Shown here: one piece after another, positions 25,142 through 33,748 of the stretch | How positions within the stretch are numbered: position 1 is the stretch's first letter | Layout of the letters: every line of letters begins with the position of its first letter | Assembly (NCBI GenBank): GCA_020445945.1 | Contig: JAGRFQ010000078.1 | Coordinates: 4,480-59,997 of the forward strand | Reading direction: 5' to 3' | DNA: 55,518 bases | Source: Rhodocyclaceae bacterium | GTDB lineage: Bacteria > Pseudomonadota > Gammaproteobacteria > Burkholderiales > Rhodocyclaceae | The notes under the pieces: generated by a model | Databases searched by the model: none | Told to the model about the DNA's origin: nothing | What the model saw: the letters and a program-made list of their open reading frames with translations, nothing else | Program-made: the position numbers and the translations under genes

Positions 25142-27250
25142 ATGACGCATCCCACCCCCGCCCTCTCCCGCCGCGCGCTGCGCCCGCTGGCCGCGCTGCT
25201 GCTCGCCGGGCTCGGCGCTGGCGCCCATGCAGCCGACGACACGCTGCTCAACCCGGTGGTGGTCACCGGCAGCCGCAGCGCCACCGAAAGCTTCGAGCTG
25301 CCCTACGCCATCGACGTGGTCGATCGCCAGGCCATTACCGCCGGGCAGCTCGGCGTGAATGCCTCCGAGGCCCTGTCGGGCGTGCCCGGCATCGTGGTGC
25401 AGAACCGCCAGAACTACGCCCAGGATCTGCAGATTTCGGTACGCGGTTTCGGCGCCCGCGCGGCCTTCGGGGTGCGCGGCGTCAAGCTGCTGGCCGATGG
25501 CATTCCGGCCACCAATCCGGACGGGCAAGGTCAGGCGGCGACCTTCAACCTCGACATGGCGGAGCGCATCGAAGTGCTGCGCGGGCCGTTCTCGACGGTG
25601 TACGGCAACCATGCCGGCGGCGTGATCCAGCTATTCACGCGCGATCCGGCCGCGCGACCGAGCCTCAGCGCGCGCGTGCTCGGCGGCAGCTTCGGCACCT
25701 ACAAGATCGGCCTCGGCGCCGAGGGCACGCGCAACGGCGTGGGCTACCTGCTCGATGTGTCCCATTTCGACACTGACGGTTTCCGCGACCACAGCGCCGC
25801 CACCCGCGATCAGGCCTACGCCAAGTTCACCGCCGCGCCGGACGCCGACAGCCAGCTCACGCTGACCGCCAACGGCCTGCGCCAGAATGGCACGCAAGAT
25901 CCCAAAGGGGTGAAGTGGGCCACCTACAACACCGACCCGAAGGCGGTGGAGCAGATCGCGCTCGATTACAACACGCGCAAGGATCTGGAACACGCCCAGG
26001 CCGGCGCCACCTACGTGCGCCGTTTCGGCGCGCATCGCCTCGAAGTGCAGGCCTACGCCGGCCAGCGCAGCGTGCTGCAATACCTGTCGATTCCGGCCGG
26101 TGCGCAAGGCGCGCCGACCTCGTCGGGCGGGGTGGTGGATTTCGACCGCGACTTCTTCGGGGTGGGCGGGCGCTGGATCCACAACACCGAAATCGGCGAC
26201 GACGTGCTGACCCTGACCGCCGGCCTCGACTACGACTGGGCCGAGGACGACCGCCAGGGCTACAACAACTTCGTCGGCAGCACGCTGGGGGTGCGCGGCA
26301 TCCTGCGCCGCGACGAGACCGACACCATCAGCAGCACCGACCCCTACATTCAGGCCAGCTACGACAGCGGGCCGTGGACCCTCAGCGCCGGGCTGCGCCA
26401 CAGCCGGGTGCGCTTCGAGGTCAAGGACGACTACCTCAGCAATGGCGACGACAGCGGCAGCCAGACCTACAGCCGCAGCACCCCGGCGCTCGGGCTGGTG
26501 TATCGCCTGTCGCCGGCGGTGAACCTCTACGCCAGCGCCGGCGCGGGTTTCGAGACGCCGACGCTGGGCGAGGTGTCCTACTCCAGCGGCAGCGGCACGC
26601 TCAACCTCGACCTCAAGCCGAGCCGCTCCCAACAGTTCGAGGTCGGCGCCAAGGCGCGCATCGGTGCGGACACGCGCCTCAACGCCGCGGCATTCCAGAT
26701 TCACACCGACGACGAGATCGTGGTCGCCTCATCGTCCGGCGGTCGCACCACCTACCAGAACGCCGGCAGCACGCTGCGTCAGGGCGTCGAGCTGGCACTC
26801 GACACCCGGCTCAACCGCCAACTCACCGCCAAGGCCAGCTTCACGCACATGCGCGCGGTGTATGACGAAGCGTTCATGAGCGGCAGCACCACCGTCGATG
26901 CCGGCAAGCGCCTGCCCGGCATCCCGGCCACCACGGTGTACGGCGAGCTGGCGTGGAAGCCACTGGGCGAGGGCTTCACCGCCGCGATCGAGGGCCAGTA
27001 CCGCAGCCGGGTGGAGGTCGAAGACACCAACACCGACCGCGCCGCGCCGGCCTACGCGCTGTTCAACCTGCGCCTCACCGCCGAGCAGAAGCACGGCGAC
27101 TGGACCTTCGGCCAGATGCTGCGCGTCGACAACCTGTTCGACCGCCAGCACGTCGGCTCGGTAGTGGTCGGCGACGCGCAGCAGCGCTACTACGAGCCCG
27201 GTCCGGGTACCGCGGTGTACGCCGGACTGAGCGCCAGCTATGGTTTCTGA
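25142..27250 (+). CDS. TonB-dependent receptor (siderophore/iron-complex type)
   Basis: This is a 702-residue receptor from ATG 25142; the frame extends upstream to 25076 without a signal. The signal peptide ends near AGAHAADD. The TonB box region reads NPVVVTGSR. The plug (about 35-150) has VNASEALSGVPGIVVQNRQN, DLQISVRGFGARAAFGVRG and ERIEVLRGPFSTVYGN. The barrel ends in YAGLSASYGF. The general pattern is that of the iron-complex receptors (FecA/IroN-like), but the ligand cannot be told from sequence. It is followed by a strong terminator and looks monocistronic. Confidence 0.9.
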   Translation: MTHPTPALSRRALRPLAALLLAGLGAGAHAADDTLLNPVVVTGSRSATESFELPYAIDVVDRQAITAGQLGVNASEALSGVPGIVVQNRQNYAQDLQISVRGFGARAAFGVRGVKLLADGIPATNPDGQGQAATFNLDMAERIEVLRGPFSTVYGNHAGGVIQLFTRDPAARPSLSARVLGGSFGTYKIGLGAEGTRNGVGYLLDVSHFDTDGFRDHSAATRDQAYAKFTAAPDADSQLTLTANGLRQNGTQDPKGVKWATYNTDPKAVEQIALDYNTRKDLEHAQAGATYVRRFGAHRLEVQAYAGQRSVLQYLSIPAGAQGAPTSSGGVVDFDRDFFGVGGRWIHNTEIGDDVLTLTAGLDYDWAEDDRQGYNNFVGSTLGVRGILRRDETDTISSTDPYIQASYDSGPWTLSAGLRHSRVRFEVKDDYLSNGDDSGSQTYSRSTPALGLVYRLSPAVNLYASAGAGFETPTLGEVSYSSGSGTLNLDLKPSRSQQFEVGAKARIGADTRLNAAAFQIHTDDEIVVASSSGGRTTYQNAGSTLRQGVELALDTRLNRQLTAKASFTHMRAVYDEAFMSGSTTVDAGKRLPGIPATTVYGELAWKPLGEGFTAAIEGQYRSRVEVEDTNTDRAAPAYALFNLRLTAEQKHGDWTFGQMLRVDNLFDRQHVGSVVVGDAQQRYYEPGPGTAVYAGLSASYGF

Positions 27251-27281
27251 ATGACGCCACCCCGTCCTTGAAAGACCCATT

Positions 27282-27310
27282 CGGGCTCGCTGCGGCGGGC
27301 CCGTTTTTTT
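27282..27310 (+). terminator. Rho-independent terminator of the TonB receptor gene
   Basis: CGGGCTCGC-TGCG-GCGGGCCCG forms a 9-bp stem (one T-G pair) with a tetraloop, followed by seven T. It starts 31 bases after the stop. Confidence 0.88.
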
Positions 27311-27319
27311 GTGTTGCCC

Positions 27320-27388
27320 GTCACCCCACTGTCACCCTGCATCAAGGTGTAACACCCCTGTCACCCCGAGTGCGTCGAAGTGTGACAC
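27320..27388 (+). repeat. Cluster of GTCACCC direct repeats and GTGTNACAC palindromes upstream of the porin
   Basis: Three GTCACCC units (27320, 27331, 27360) alternate with the palindromes GTGTAACAC (27347-27355) and GTGTGACAC (27380-27388). They lie 110-180 bases upstream of a candidate -24/-12 element, the distance expected for an enhancer. No other gene lies in 27251-27630 (380 bases). Confidence 0.5.
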
Positions 27389-27497
27389 ACCCGCCTGCGC
27401 ACCCCCTGCCGCCGGAGACCCACGCACAACCCGGAATGCCTTTAGGCATGCACCATTCAGCGTTTTTGTCACGCTGATGACATGTCGCGGACAAAGC

Positions 27498-27513
27498 AGG
27501 CACGCAACTGGCA
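27498..27513 (+). promoter_or_regulatory. Candidate sigma-54 promoter of the porin gene
   Basis: AGGCACGCAACTGGCA has GG at 27499-27500 and GC at 27511-27512, spaced 12 bases, but TTGC is changed to TGGC. The leader to the ATG would be about 105 bases. It is weaker than the three promoters of the quinoprotein island. Confidence 0.5.
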
Positions 27514-27630
27514 AACACCTCCTTGCGCCGCGTGCGGCGTCGGCCGTGCCACGCGATGGCAGGCCGGACGCGCAACTCTCCCACCCCCGCGGGAGCGGCG
27601 CAACAACAAGACATTCAAGGAGGCAATTAC

Positions 27631-28803
27631 ATGAAACTGAACAAACTCACCGCGCTGTGTGCGCTGGCACTGTCCGCACAAGCCGGTGGCGCCTGGGCCA
27701 TCAGCTTCTCGCAGGGCGACTCGACGCTGGACATCAACGGCACCGTCAACGGCTTCTATTCCTTCCGCACCTCGGAAGACAACCGCGGCAAGGTCAACAA
27801 CTCCGGCATCACCAACGGCCTGCTGCCGGGCTGGATCAACTTTGTCTACACCACCAAGGCCGAAGGGCTGGACATCAAGGCCCACGTGGGTCTCGCTCCC
27901 GGCATCAACAACGATTCGAGCGTTGTCGGCCTGCCGATCTCCAAGAGCGGTTCCGGTCGTCAGGATCCTTACAGCCAGATCGACGTGCGTAACCTGTACT
28001 TCCAGTTCGGCAACGCCGAGATGGGCACGGTCAAGATCGGCCGCGACATCGGTCTGTTCGGGCAGAAGATCATCCTCGCCGACATGACGCTGCTCGGCCT
28101 GGGCGGCACCACCAACGCCTCGATCCCGTTCAACACCACCTTCGGGATGATTGCCCACGGCTACATGTACACCGGCTTCCAGCCGCAGATCACCTACACC
28201 ACGCCGGACATGCAGGGTTTCTCGGCCTCGGTCGGTATCTTCCAGCCGAGCGACTTCATCGGCAGCGGCGAGACCTCCACCCCGGGCCTTCAGGCCATCG
28301 CCAGCTATGACTGGAAAGGCAGCAACCCGGGCTCCGTGTGGGGCGGCCTGATCCATCAGAGCACCGACGAAGGCCTGACCAACAAGGCCACCTTCTCGGC
28401 ACGCGGTTTTGAACTCGGCGCCAAGATGGGCTTTGGCGACTTCGAAGCCGTCGCCTACGGATTTGACGGCAAGGGCCTGGGTCTGTCGACGGTCGGCGCA
28501 CTGTTCCACTCGCCAAACGGCGAAACCGATAGCTCGGGCTATTTCCTGCAGGGCACCTACAAGTTCGGCAAGACCAAGGTGGGTCTGAACTGGGGCCAGA
28601 ACAAGGACAAGGGCGGCACCCTGACCGGCACCAACAAGAACCGTGGCACCACCCTGGGCGTGTATCACACCCTCAACAAGTACATCACCCTGGTCGGTGA
28701 ATGGAACCAGGAAAAGGCCACCGGGCCGGACGCCATCAACTCCGGCGGCAACGGCGACCTGAAGACCCGCACCATCTCGCTGGGCGGCATCATCTTCTTC
28801 TAA
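27631..28803 (+). CDS. Outer-membrane porin, Gram-negative type
   Basis: This is a 390-residue porin-like protein with CAAGGAGG before ATG 27631. The signal peptide ends near GGAWAISF. The body is made of short amphipathic strands with Gly/Asn/Asp turns, and the last strand ends in Phe-Phe (ISLGGIIFF), as in trimeric porins. It includes a FQFGNAEMGTVKIGRDIGLFG segment like the constriction-loop region of betaproteobacterial porins. Sequence composition (high Thr, Asn, Lys) fits a highly expressed protein. The upstream repeats and possible sigma-54 promoter suggest regulated expression, perhaps with alcohol oxidation. The substrate is unknown. Confidence 0.85.
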   Translation: MKLNKLTALCALALSAQAGGAWAISFSQGDSTLDINGTVNGFYSFRTSEDNRGKVNNSGITNGLLPGWINFVYTTKAEGLDIKAHVGLAPGINNDSSVVGLPISKSGSGRQDPYSQIDVRNLYFQFGNAEMGTVKIGRDIGLFGQKIILADMTLLGLGGTTNASIPFNTTFGMIAHGYMYTGFQPQITYTTPDMQGFSASVGIFQPSDFIGSGETSTPGLQAIASYDWKGSNPGSVWGGLIHQSTDEGLTNKATFSARGFELGAKMGFGDFEAVAYGFDGKGLGLSTVGALFHSPNGETDSSGYFLQGTYKFGKTKVGLNWGQNKDKGGTLTGTNKNRGTTLGVYHTLNKYITLVGEWNQEKATGPDAINSGGNGDLKTRTISLGGIIFF

Positions 28804-28866
28804 GGGGAAAAAACGGGCCCGTCACACCCGGCGGGCTCGATACGCATCTCCTCGCTGTATCTTGTG

Positions 28867-28889
28867 GCGCCTTCGGGCGCTGTTTTTTT
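28867..28889 (+). terminator. Rho-independent terminator of the porin gene
   Basis: GCGCC-TTCG-GGCGC is a stable UUCG hairpin followed by TGTTTTTTT. Confidence 0.87.
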
Positions 28890-29036
28890 GTCGGAAAACT
28901 TTACAACATCGCTGCGCATGAATCGCAAGTCGTTGATTTTCAGAGAAACATAGCGCATGGAATGCAAATTGCTTATGCCATCGGGAAATCAACTGCTTTG
29001 CTGGACGCGCCTCCAGCACACCCTTGGAGTTTAGCC

Positions 29037-29969
29037 ATGCGCCACCGATCACTGCTTCCATTCATCTTCCTGTGTGCAGCGTCGAGCAGCGCGCTTGCCG
29101 CCGCGCCCAGCCTGTATTCTGGTGCCGTCATCCGCCTGGGCACCTACATCCCTTCGGCGAATTCAACCTACATGGCCACGGCCATCGAAGACTACCAATG
29201 GTCGGGCGGCCTCGCGGACACGGGCGACTATTCGGCGAGTTTCAACGGCCTCGACTCGTTCGGAGACAGTCAGACCACCACCTTCGACGCCCGCGCCAAG
29301 GCCTTCTCGGACTACGGCGTGCTCAAGGCCTACGCCATCGCCACGCTGACCAATCCGGCGTTGAATGACGCCAACGCGCCCTACGTCATCAACACCAGTT
29401 TCGATGTCGACCCCGACGGCATGCCCGAATCGTACTCGTCGGAAGCCAGCGCCTATTTCGCCGACGTCATCACGCTTTCCACCAACGCCGACGTGGATTA
29501 CGTCCGGCTCAGCCTCGATGTTTCGGGCGCAATCGGCAACAGCGACTACTGGGGCAGCACCTACGCGAACGTGTCGCAGAATGACGGTGAGTCGTTCTGG
29601 AGTGGCTTCAGCACGGTCGGCACCCTCTACAACGAGGGCGACCACATGCAGACCTTTCTGACCAATCCGATTCCGGTGATCGACGGCCAGTTCACCTTCG
29701 GCTTGAAACTGGAAGCCTACGCCGACTTCTTTTCGGTTACCGAAGGCATGGAGGGCGCGACGGCAACGGTGGAAACCGACTTCTTCAGCACGCTCGCAAT
29801 CGGCCACGTACAAGGCTTTGACGCCGCCGGCGCCCCCGTTGGCTTGCTCGCCGCACAAGGCGCCAGCGGCACGGCTTACGCCGTCGCCGCCGTCCCCGAG
29901 CCGGAAACCTACGCCATGTTCCTGGCCGGCCTCGGCCTGCTGGGTTTCGTCGTGCGGCGACGCATCTGA
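29037..29969 (+). CDS. PEP-CTERM sorting-domain exported protein
   Basis: This is a 310-residue protein from ATG 29037 (TTGGAG upstream). The signal peptide ends near SSALAAAP. The body is beta-rich and Tyr/Ser/Asp-rich. The C-terminus has the sorting signal VPEPETYAMFLAGLG, a hydrophobic helix and a terminal Arg cluster (VVRRRI). This signal is cut by an exosortase (EpsH/XrtA type), typically in bacteria that make exopolysaccharide. No exosortase is in this window. The specific function is unknown. It has its own terminator downstream and looks monocistronic. Confidence 0.88.
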   Translation: MRHRSLLPFIFLCAASSSALAAAPSLYSGAVIRLGTYIPSANSTYMATAIEDYQWSGGLADTGDYSASFNGLDSFGDSQTTTFDARAKAFSDYGVLKAYAIATLTNPALNDANAPYVINTSFDVDPDGMPESYSSEASAYFADVITLSTNADVDYVRLSLDVSGAIGNSDYWGSTYANVSQNDGESFWSGFSTVGTLYNEGDHMQTFLTNPIPVIDGQFTFGLKLEAYADFFSVTEGMEGATATVETDFFSTLAIGHVQGFDAAGAPVGLLAAQGASGTAYAVAAVPEPETYAMFLAGLGLLGFVVRRRI

Positions 29970-30014
29970 CACATGCAGCGGCGGCGACGCCACATCGCCG
30001 CGAGCATGCCGCCA

Positions 30015-30036
30015 AGCGCCTTCGGGCGCTTTTTTT
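30015..30036 (+). terminator. Rho-independent terminator of the PEP-CTERM gene
   Basis: AGCGCC-TTCG-GGCGCT is followed by seven T. The sequence is almost the same as the porin terminator at 28867. Confidence 0.9.
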
Positions 30037-30042
30037 GTCTCT

Positions 30043-30606
30043 TCAGCGAATGCGCAAGCCGCTGAACCAGCGTGACTGCGGGTCGATCTCGCTGCGCTCA
30101 TGCGCCCCGTACGGCGGCACGGTGAGGTCCTCGGGCGGCGCGCTGATCAGGTTGAGATCAATCGCCTGCGGCGTGCCAACCAGCCCGTCGTCCGTCACTT
30201 CGAGCTGGTAGTACAACCCGTTCCACAGCCGCGCGCCAAACTCCTTCTGGGTCTTGAACAGAAACAGCAGCGCATGTTCGAGCCAGCGCAGATCGGTGCG
30301 CGTCACGGTTCCCGCATGGGGATAGGGATAGGGCACGTGACACTGAACCTCACCCTGCCCCTCGAGGCACTTGAATTCCTTCATCGACAGGAAATAGTCG
30401 GTAAATTTGGCGTGATCCAGGGCCAACGCGAAGCGCACGGTCTCCCCGGCCGGCGTGAAGGTGACCGTGCCAACCTGAACTTCGCCGCCCTCGCGGGTGT
30501 GCATGAAGATCGTGCGGGTGCCATCGAGCTCCCACGCGGCAGATGGCGCGGCGTGGCACAGCAGGGCAAGGCCGAAGGTCAATCCTTTGAGACGAAGTGA
30601 TGTCAT
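30043..30606 (-). CDS. Exported protein of unknown function (187 aa)
   Basis: ATG 30606 follows GGAG by seven bases and starts a signal peptide (LTFGLALLCHAAPSAAW). The mature protein is beta-rich: GTRTIFMHTREGGEVQVGTVTF, then a Cys-containing FKCLEGQGEVQCHVPYPYPH (two cysteines that may bond) and a helix HALLFLFKTQKEFG. No family is recognised. It converges on the PEP-CTERM gene, and its start region is divergent from the helicase leader. Confidence 0.7.
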   Translation of the reverse strand: MTSLRLKGLTFGLALLCHAAPSAAWELDGTRTIFMHTREGGEVQVGTVTFTPAGETVRFALALDHAKFTDYFLSMKEFKCLEGQGEVQCHVPYPYPHAGTVTRTDLRWLEHALLFLFKTQKEFGARLWNGLYYQLEVTDDGLVGTPQAIDLNLISAPPEDLTVPPYGAHERSEIDPQSRWFSGLRIR

Positions 30607-30823
30607 GGCGGGGCTCCAGGCAAAGAGATCGGACCGGTGGGCGACGTGCCTGCGCCACCTGGCGCGGCGTCGAGCACGCATCACCCAACCCCCTACACAA
30701 GCAACGGGCGTGCCGGACGCGCCCCATTTGCCGGACTTCACGGCATCGGCACGGGATGCCGGCACCGACCGTGCGTCGCTGCGGTGCACAAAAATTTCTC
30801 TTTCAGCCCGTTAAGGAGGATAC

Positions 30824-30877
30824 TTGCAGGTTGTCCGCTGGTTGCGCATGTTGCTGGCGACGCTTGTCACTTATTAG
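30824..30877 (+). CDS. Probable 17-codon leader peptide upstream of the DEAD-box helicase
   Basis: TTG 30824 is preceded by TTAAGGAGGATAC, the best ribosome site of the whole intergenic region. The frame reads MQVVRWLRMLLATLVTY and stops at TAG 30875, nine bases before the helicase ATG (30887). The helicase itself has only a weak site (TTAGGTAGC). This suggests that translation of the helicase is coupled to or tuned by the leader. A short ORF also precedes deaD in E. coli (yrbN), with a different sequence. The TTG start and the small size keep confidence moderate. Confidence 0.6.
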   Translation: MQVVRWLRMLLATLVTY

Positions 30878-30886
30878 GTAGCTTTC

Positions 30887-32734
30887 ATGTCAGACACGCC
30901 CGCCAACGGCAAAACCTTTGCCGATCTCGCGCTTTCCGCCCCGCTCCTGACCGCATTGTCGGAGATCGGCTACGAGACGCCCTCACCCATTCAGGCGGCG
31001 TGCATCCCGCATCTGCTCACCGGTTCCGACCTCCTCGGCGAAGCGCAAACCGGCACCGGCAAGACCGCCGCCTTCGCGCTGCCCGCGCTCGAGCGCATCG
31101 ACGGCAGCAGCCGCAAGCCGCAGGTGCTGGTGCTGACCCCGACGCGCGAGCTGGCGATCCAGGTCGCCGAGGCGTTTCAGAAATACGCGCGCTATCTGCG
31201 CGACTTTCACGTCGTACCGCTGTACGGCGGACAGAGCATGGTGGTTCAGCTACGCCAGCTGTCGCGCGGTGCGCAGGTGATTGTCGGCACGCCGGGCCGG
31301 GTGATGGATCACCTCGAACGCAAGACGCTGATTCTCGACGATCTGCGCACGCTGGTGCTCGACGAAGCCGACGAGATGCTGCGCATGGGCTTCATCGACG
31401 ACGTCGAATGGATTCTCGAACACACCCCGGCCACGCGCCAGACCGCGCTGTTCTCAGCCACCATGCCGGACATGATCCGCCGCGTCGCGCACAAGCACCT
31501 GCGCGACCCGCAGGAAGTCAAGATCCGCAACGCCACCGCCACCGTATCGACCATTGCCCAGCGCAGCCTCACCGTGCGCGCCGGCGACAAGGTCGACGCG
31601 CTGACCCGGATTCTGGAAGCCGAAGAAGATTTCGACGCCGCCATCGTCTTCGTGCGCACCAAGGTCGCCACTGACGACCTCGCCACCAAGCTCGAAGCGC
31701 GCGGCTTTGCGGTCGCCGCGCTCAATGGCGACATGACCCAGGGCATGCGCGAGCGCGTGGTCGGACAGCTCAAGAGCGGCGCGCTCGACATCGTCGTCGC
31801 CACCGACGTGGCCGCCCGCGGCATCGACGTGCCACGCGTCAGCCACGTCATCAACTTCGACATTCCCAACGACACCGAAGCCTACGTACACCGCATCGGT
31901 CGCACCGGCCGCGCCGGCCGTGCGGGCAACGCGATCCTGTTCGTCACCGCCCGCGAGACGCGCATGCTGCGCGCCATCGAACGCGCCACGCGGCAAAAGA
32001 TCGAACCCATCAAGCTGCCGACCCGGCGCGACGTGGCGGAGCGCCGCGTCGCCCAGTTCAAGCAGCAGATTCTCGACGTGATCGCCAGCGAAGACCTGTT
32101 TTTCTTCAACGAAATCATCGGCCAGCTGCGCGACGAGAACGATCTCAAGGCACACAGCATCGCCGGCGCGCTGGCCTTCATGGCGCAACGCGAGCGCCCC
32201 CTGCGGCTCGACCCGAACGACTGGCCGGACATTCCGCACGGCGCGCGTGAGCAAAAAGCGCACACCCCGCGCGACGACAAGCCGCGCCGCGAGAACCGCG
32301 ACGAAATCCTCACCCGCCGCCGTGCCGTCGCCGACGGCGCAATGCTGCGTTTCCGCATCGACGTCGGTCGCATGCACAACGTCACGCCCAAGGAGATCGT
32401 CGGCGCCATCGCCAACGAAGGCGGCATCGAGGGCAAGCAGATCGGCCAGATCAACCTGTTCGACGACTACAGCACCGTCGAGCTGCCGGGCGACCTGTCC
32501 GACGCCGTGCTCAACACCCTGCAACGCACCCGCGTGTGCGCCCAGGCGCTGAAGATCCGCGTCGCCACCGACGCCGAAGGCGGCTATCCGCACGCACCGG
32601 CCAAACGCCCGGGGCACAAGCCCGGCTCCGGCGGCAAGAAACCCTACGGCGCAAAGAAAACCTTTGCCGACAAGAAACCGTATGGGTTCAAGAAAACCTT
32701 CGCCGACAAGAAGGCGAAGAAGGCCGACCGCTGA
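30887..32734 (+). CDS. deaD: DEAD-box ATP-dependent RNA helicase DeaD/CsdA
   Basis: This is a 615-residue helicase with all motifs: Q-motif region PSPIQ, Walker A AQTGTGKT (about residue 52), PTRELAIQ, DEAD (about 160), SAT, and HRIGRTGRAGR (about 333). A DbpA-type RNA-binding domain follows (about 485-560, LRFRIDVGRMHNVTPKEI). The tail is basic and repetitive (KKPYGAKKTFADKKPYGFKK). This is the DeaD/CsdA architecture, acting in ribosome assembly, mRNA decay and cold adaptation. A leader ORF precedes it. The downstream DUF302 gene starts five bases after the stop. Confidence 0.95.
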   Translation: MSDTPANGKTFADLALSAPLLTALSEIGYETPSPIQAACIPHLLTGSDLLGEAQTGTGKTAAFALPALERIDGSSRKPQVLVLTPTRELAIQVAEAFQKYARYLRDFHVVPLYGGQSMVVQLRQLSRGAQVIVGTPGRVMDHLERKTLILDDLRTLVLDEADEMLRMGFIDDVEWILEHTPATRQTALFSATMPDMIRRVAHKHLRDPQEVKIRNATATVSTIAQRSLTVRAGDKVDALTRILEAEEDFDAAIVFVRTKVATDDLATKLEARGFAVAALNGDMTQGMRERVVGQLKSGALDIVVATDVAARGIDVPRVSHVINFDIPNDTEAYVHRIGRTGRAGRAGNAILFVTARETRMLRAIERATRQKIEPIKLPTRRDVAERRVAQFKQQILDVIASEDLFFFNEIIGQLRDENDLKAHSIAGALAFMAQRERPLRLDPNDWPDIPHGAREQKAHTPRDDKPRRENRDEILTRRRAVADGAMLRFRIDVGRMHNVTPKEIVGAIANEGGIEGKQIGQINLFDDYSTVELPGDLSDAVLNTLQRTRVCAQALKIRVATDAEGGYPHAPAKRPGHKPGSGGKKPYGAKKTFADKKPYGFKKTFADKKAKKADR

Positions 32735-32739
32735 GCGCC

Positions 32740-33273
32740 ATGCCGGAGCGCCCGACGCTCACTGCCGGCGCCCCGCGCGCCCTGGCCGCAGCCGGGCGTG
32801 TCCTCGTCGTGCTGGTCGCGCTGCTCGGCCTGCCCGCGCTGGCCGAGGACACGCGCGTGATCCGGGTCGAACCCAGTCGCTACCCGATCGCCCGCGATGC
32901 GCTCAAGTTTTCAATCGAGAACGCCGGCCTGATCGTGTCCTCCGTCAGCGCCTTTGGCCAGATGCTCACGCGCACCGCGCCGGATCTCGGCCACCGCGCC
33001 GACCTCTATCGAGACGCCGAAGTGATGGCCTTTTGCAGCGCCCGCGTGGCCGCCACGCTGGCCGCCGAAGCGCGCACCAACATCGCCTTGTGCCCGCTCA
33101 CGATGACGGTCTACAGCCTGCCCGACACCCCCGGGGCGGTGTTCATTGCGTGGCGCACGCTCGACGGCGACAGCCCCGGCGCGAAGATGGGCAACGCGCT
33201 GCTCGAATCCATTGGCGCCGAAGCCGCCGAGGCGGCCGAGCTGGCCCCGCCACCGCCGCCAGGCCCGCGCTGA
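32740..33273 (+). CDS. DUF302-domain exported protein
   Basis: This is a 177-residue protein; ATG 32740 lies five bases after the helicase stop. The N-terminal hydrophobic segment (VLVVLVALLGLPALAED) is a signal peptide. The DUF302 domain spans about 65-160: AGLIVSSVSAFGQ, VMAFCSARVAATLAAEART and CPLTMTVYSLPDTPG. DUF302 proteins are widespread periplasmic or cytosolic proteins without a settled function. The C-terminus is Ala/Glu/Pro-rich. Cotranscription with deaD is suggested by spacing only. Confidence 0.82.
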   Translation: MPERPTLTAGAPRALAAAGRVLVVLVALLGLPALAEDTRVIRVEPSRYPIARDALKFSIENAGLIVSSVSAFGQMLTRTAPDLGHRADLYRDAEVMAFCSARVAATLAAEARTNIALCPLTMTVYSLPDTPGAVFIAWRTLDGDSPGAKMGNALLESIGAEAAEAAELAPPPPPGPR

Positions 33274-33352
33274 CACGCCTCGCCCACCCGCGTGGCAGCG
33301 CGCGGGGAGATGCGGTATAAGCGGAGAAACCCCAACCGCCGCCCGTCGCCCC

Positions 33353-33748
33353 ATGCCGCCACTCACCCCGCTCGACACCCCTGCCGCCATCGCCGACGCG
33401 CTCGACCGCGAGTGGCTGGTCGCCTGTCTGTGCGCCCAGTGGTGCGGCACCTGTCGCGATTACCAGGCCGGCTTCGCGGCCTTGCAGGCGCAGTTTCCGC
33501 AGGCGCAGTTTCTGTGGATCGACATCGAAACCCATGCCGACTGGGCCGACGACTTCGACATTGAAGACTTCCCCACCCTGCTCATTCAGCAAGGCGACGC
33601 GATCCGCTTCTTCGGCCCCATGCTGCCCTACCACAGCCACCTCGAGCGCGCCCTCAGGCAGCTGCTCGACACCCCGCTGCACCGCCCCGCCGACGCCGGC
33701 ACGGCGCGCCCCGACCTGCGCGACTTCCTGCGCCGCCTGAGCCCCTGA
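33353..33748 (+). CDS. Thioredoxin-fold protein
   Basis: This is a 131-residue cytoplasmic protein from ATG 33353. The active-site motif is WCGTC (about residue 32) and the cis-Pro segment DFPTLLIQQGD follows. These define a thioredoxin family member. The size and the C-terminal extension (about 25 residues) differ a little from classic TrxA. It has no signal peptide, so it probably reduces or transfers disulfides in the cytoplasm. Its stop abuts the stop of the convergent CMD-family gene. Confidence 0.88.
   Translation: MPPLTPLDTPAAIADALDREWLVACLCAQWCGTCRDYQAGFAALQAQFPQAQFLWIDIETHADWADDFDIEDFPTLLIQQGDAIRFFGPMLPYHSHLERALRQLLDTPLHRPADAGTARPDLRDFLRRLSP

Noticed and set aside
27251-27630. Possible CRISPR-like spacing of GTCACCC repeats
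   Set aside because: The repeats are only seven bases and irregularly spaced, with no cas genes. A regulatory reading is more plausible.
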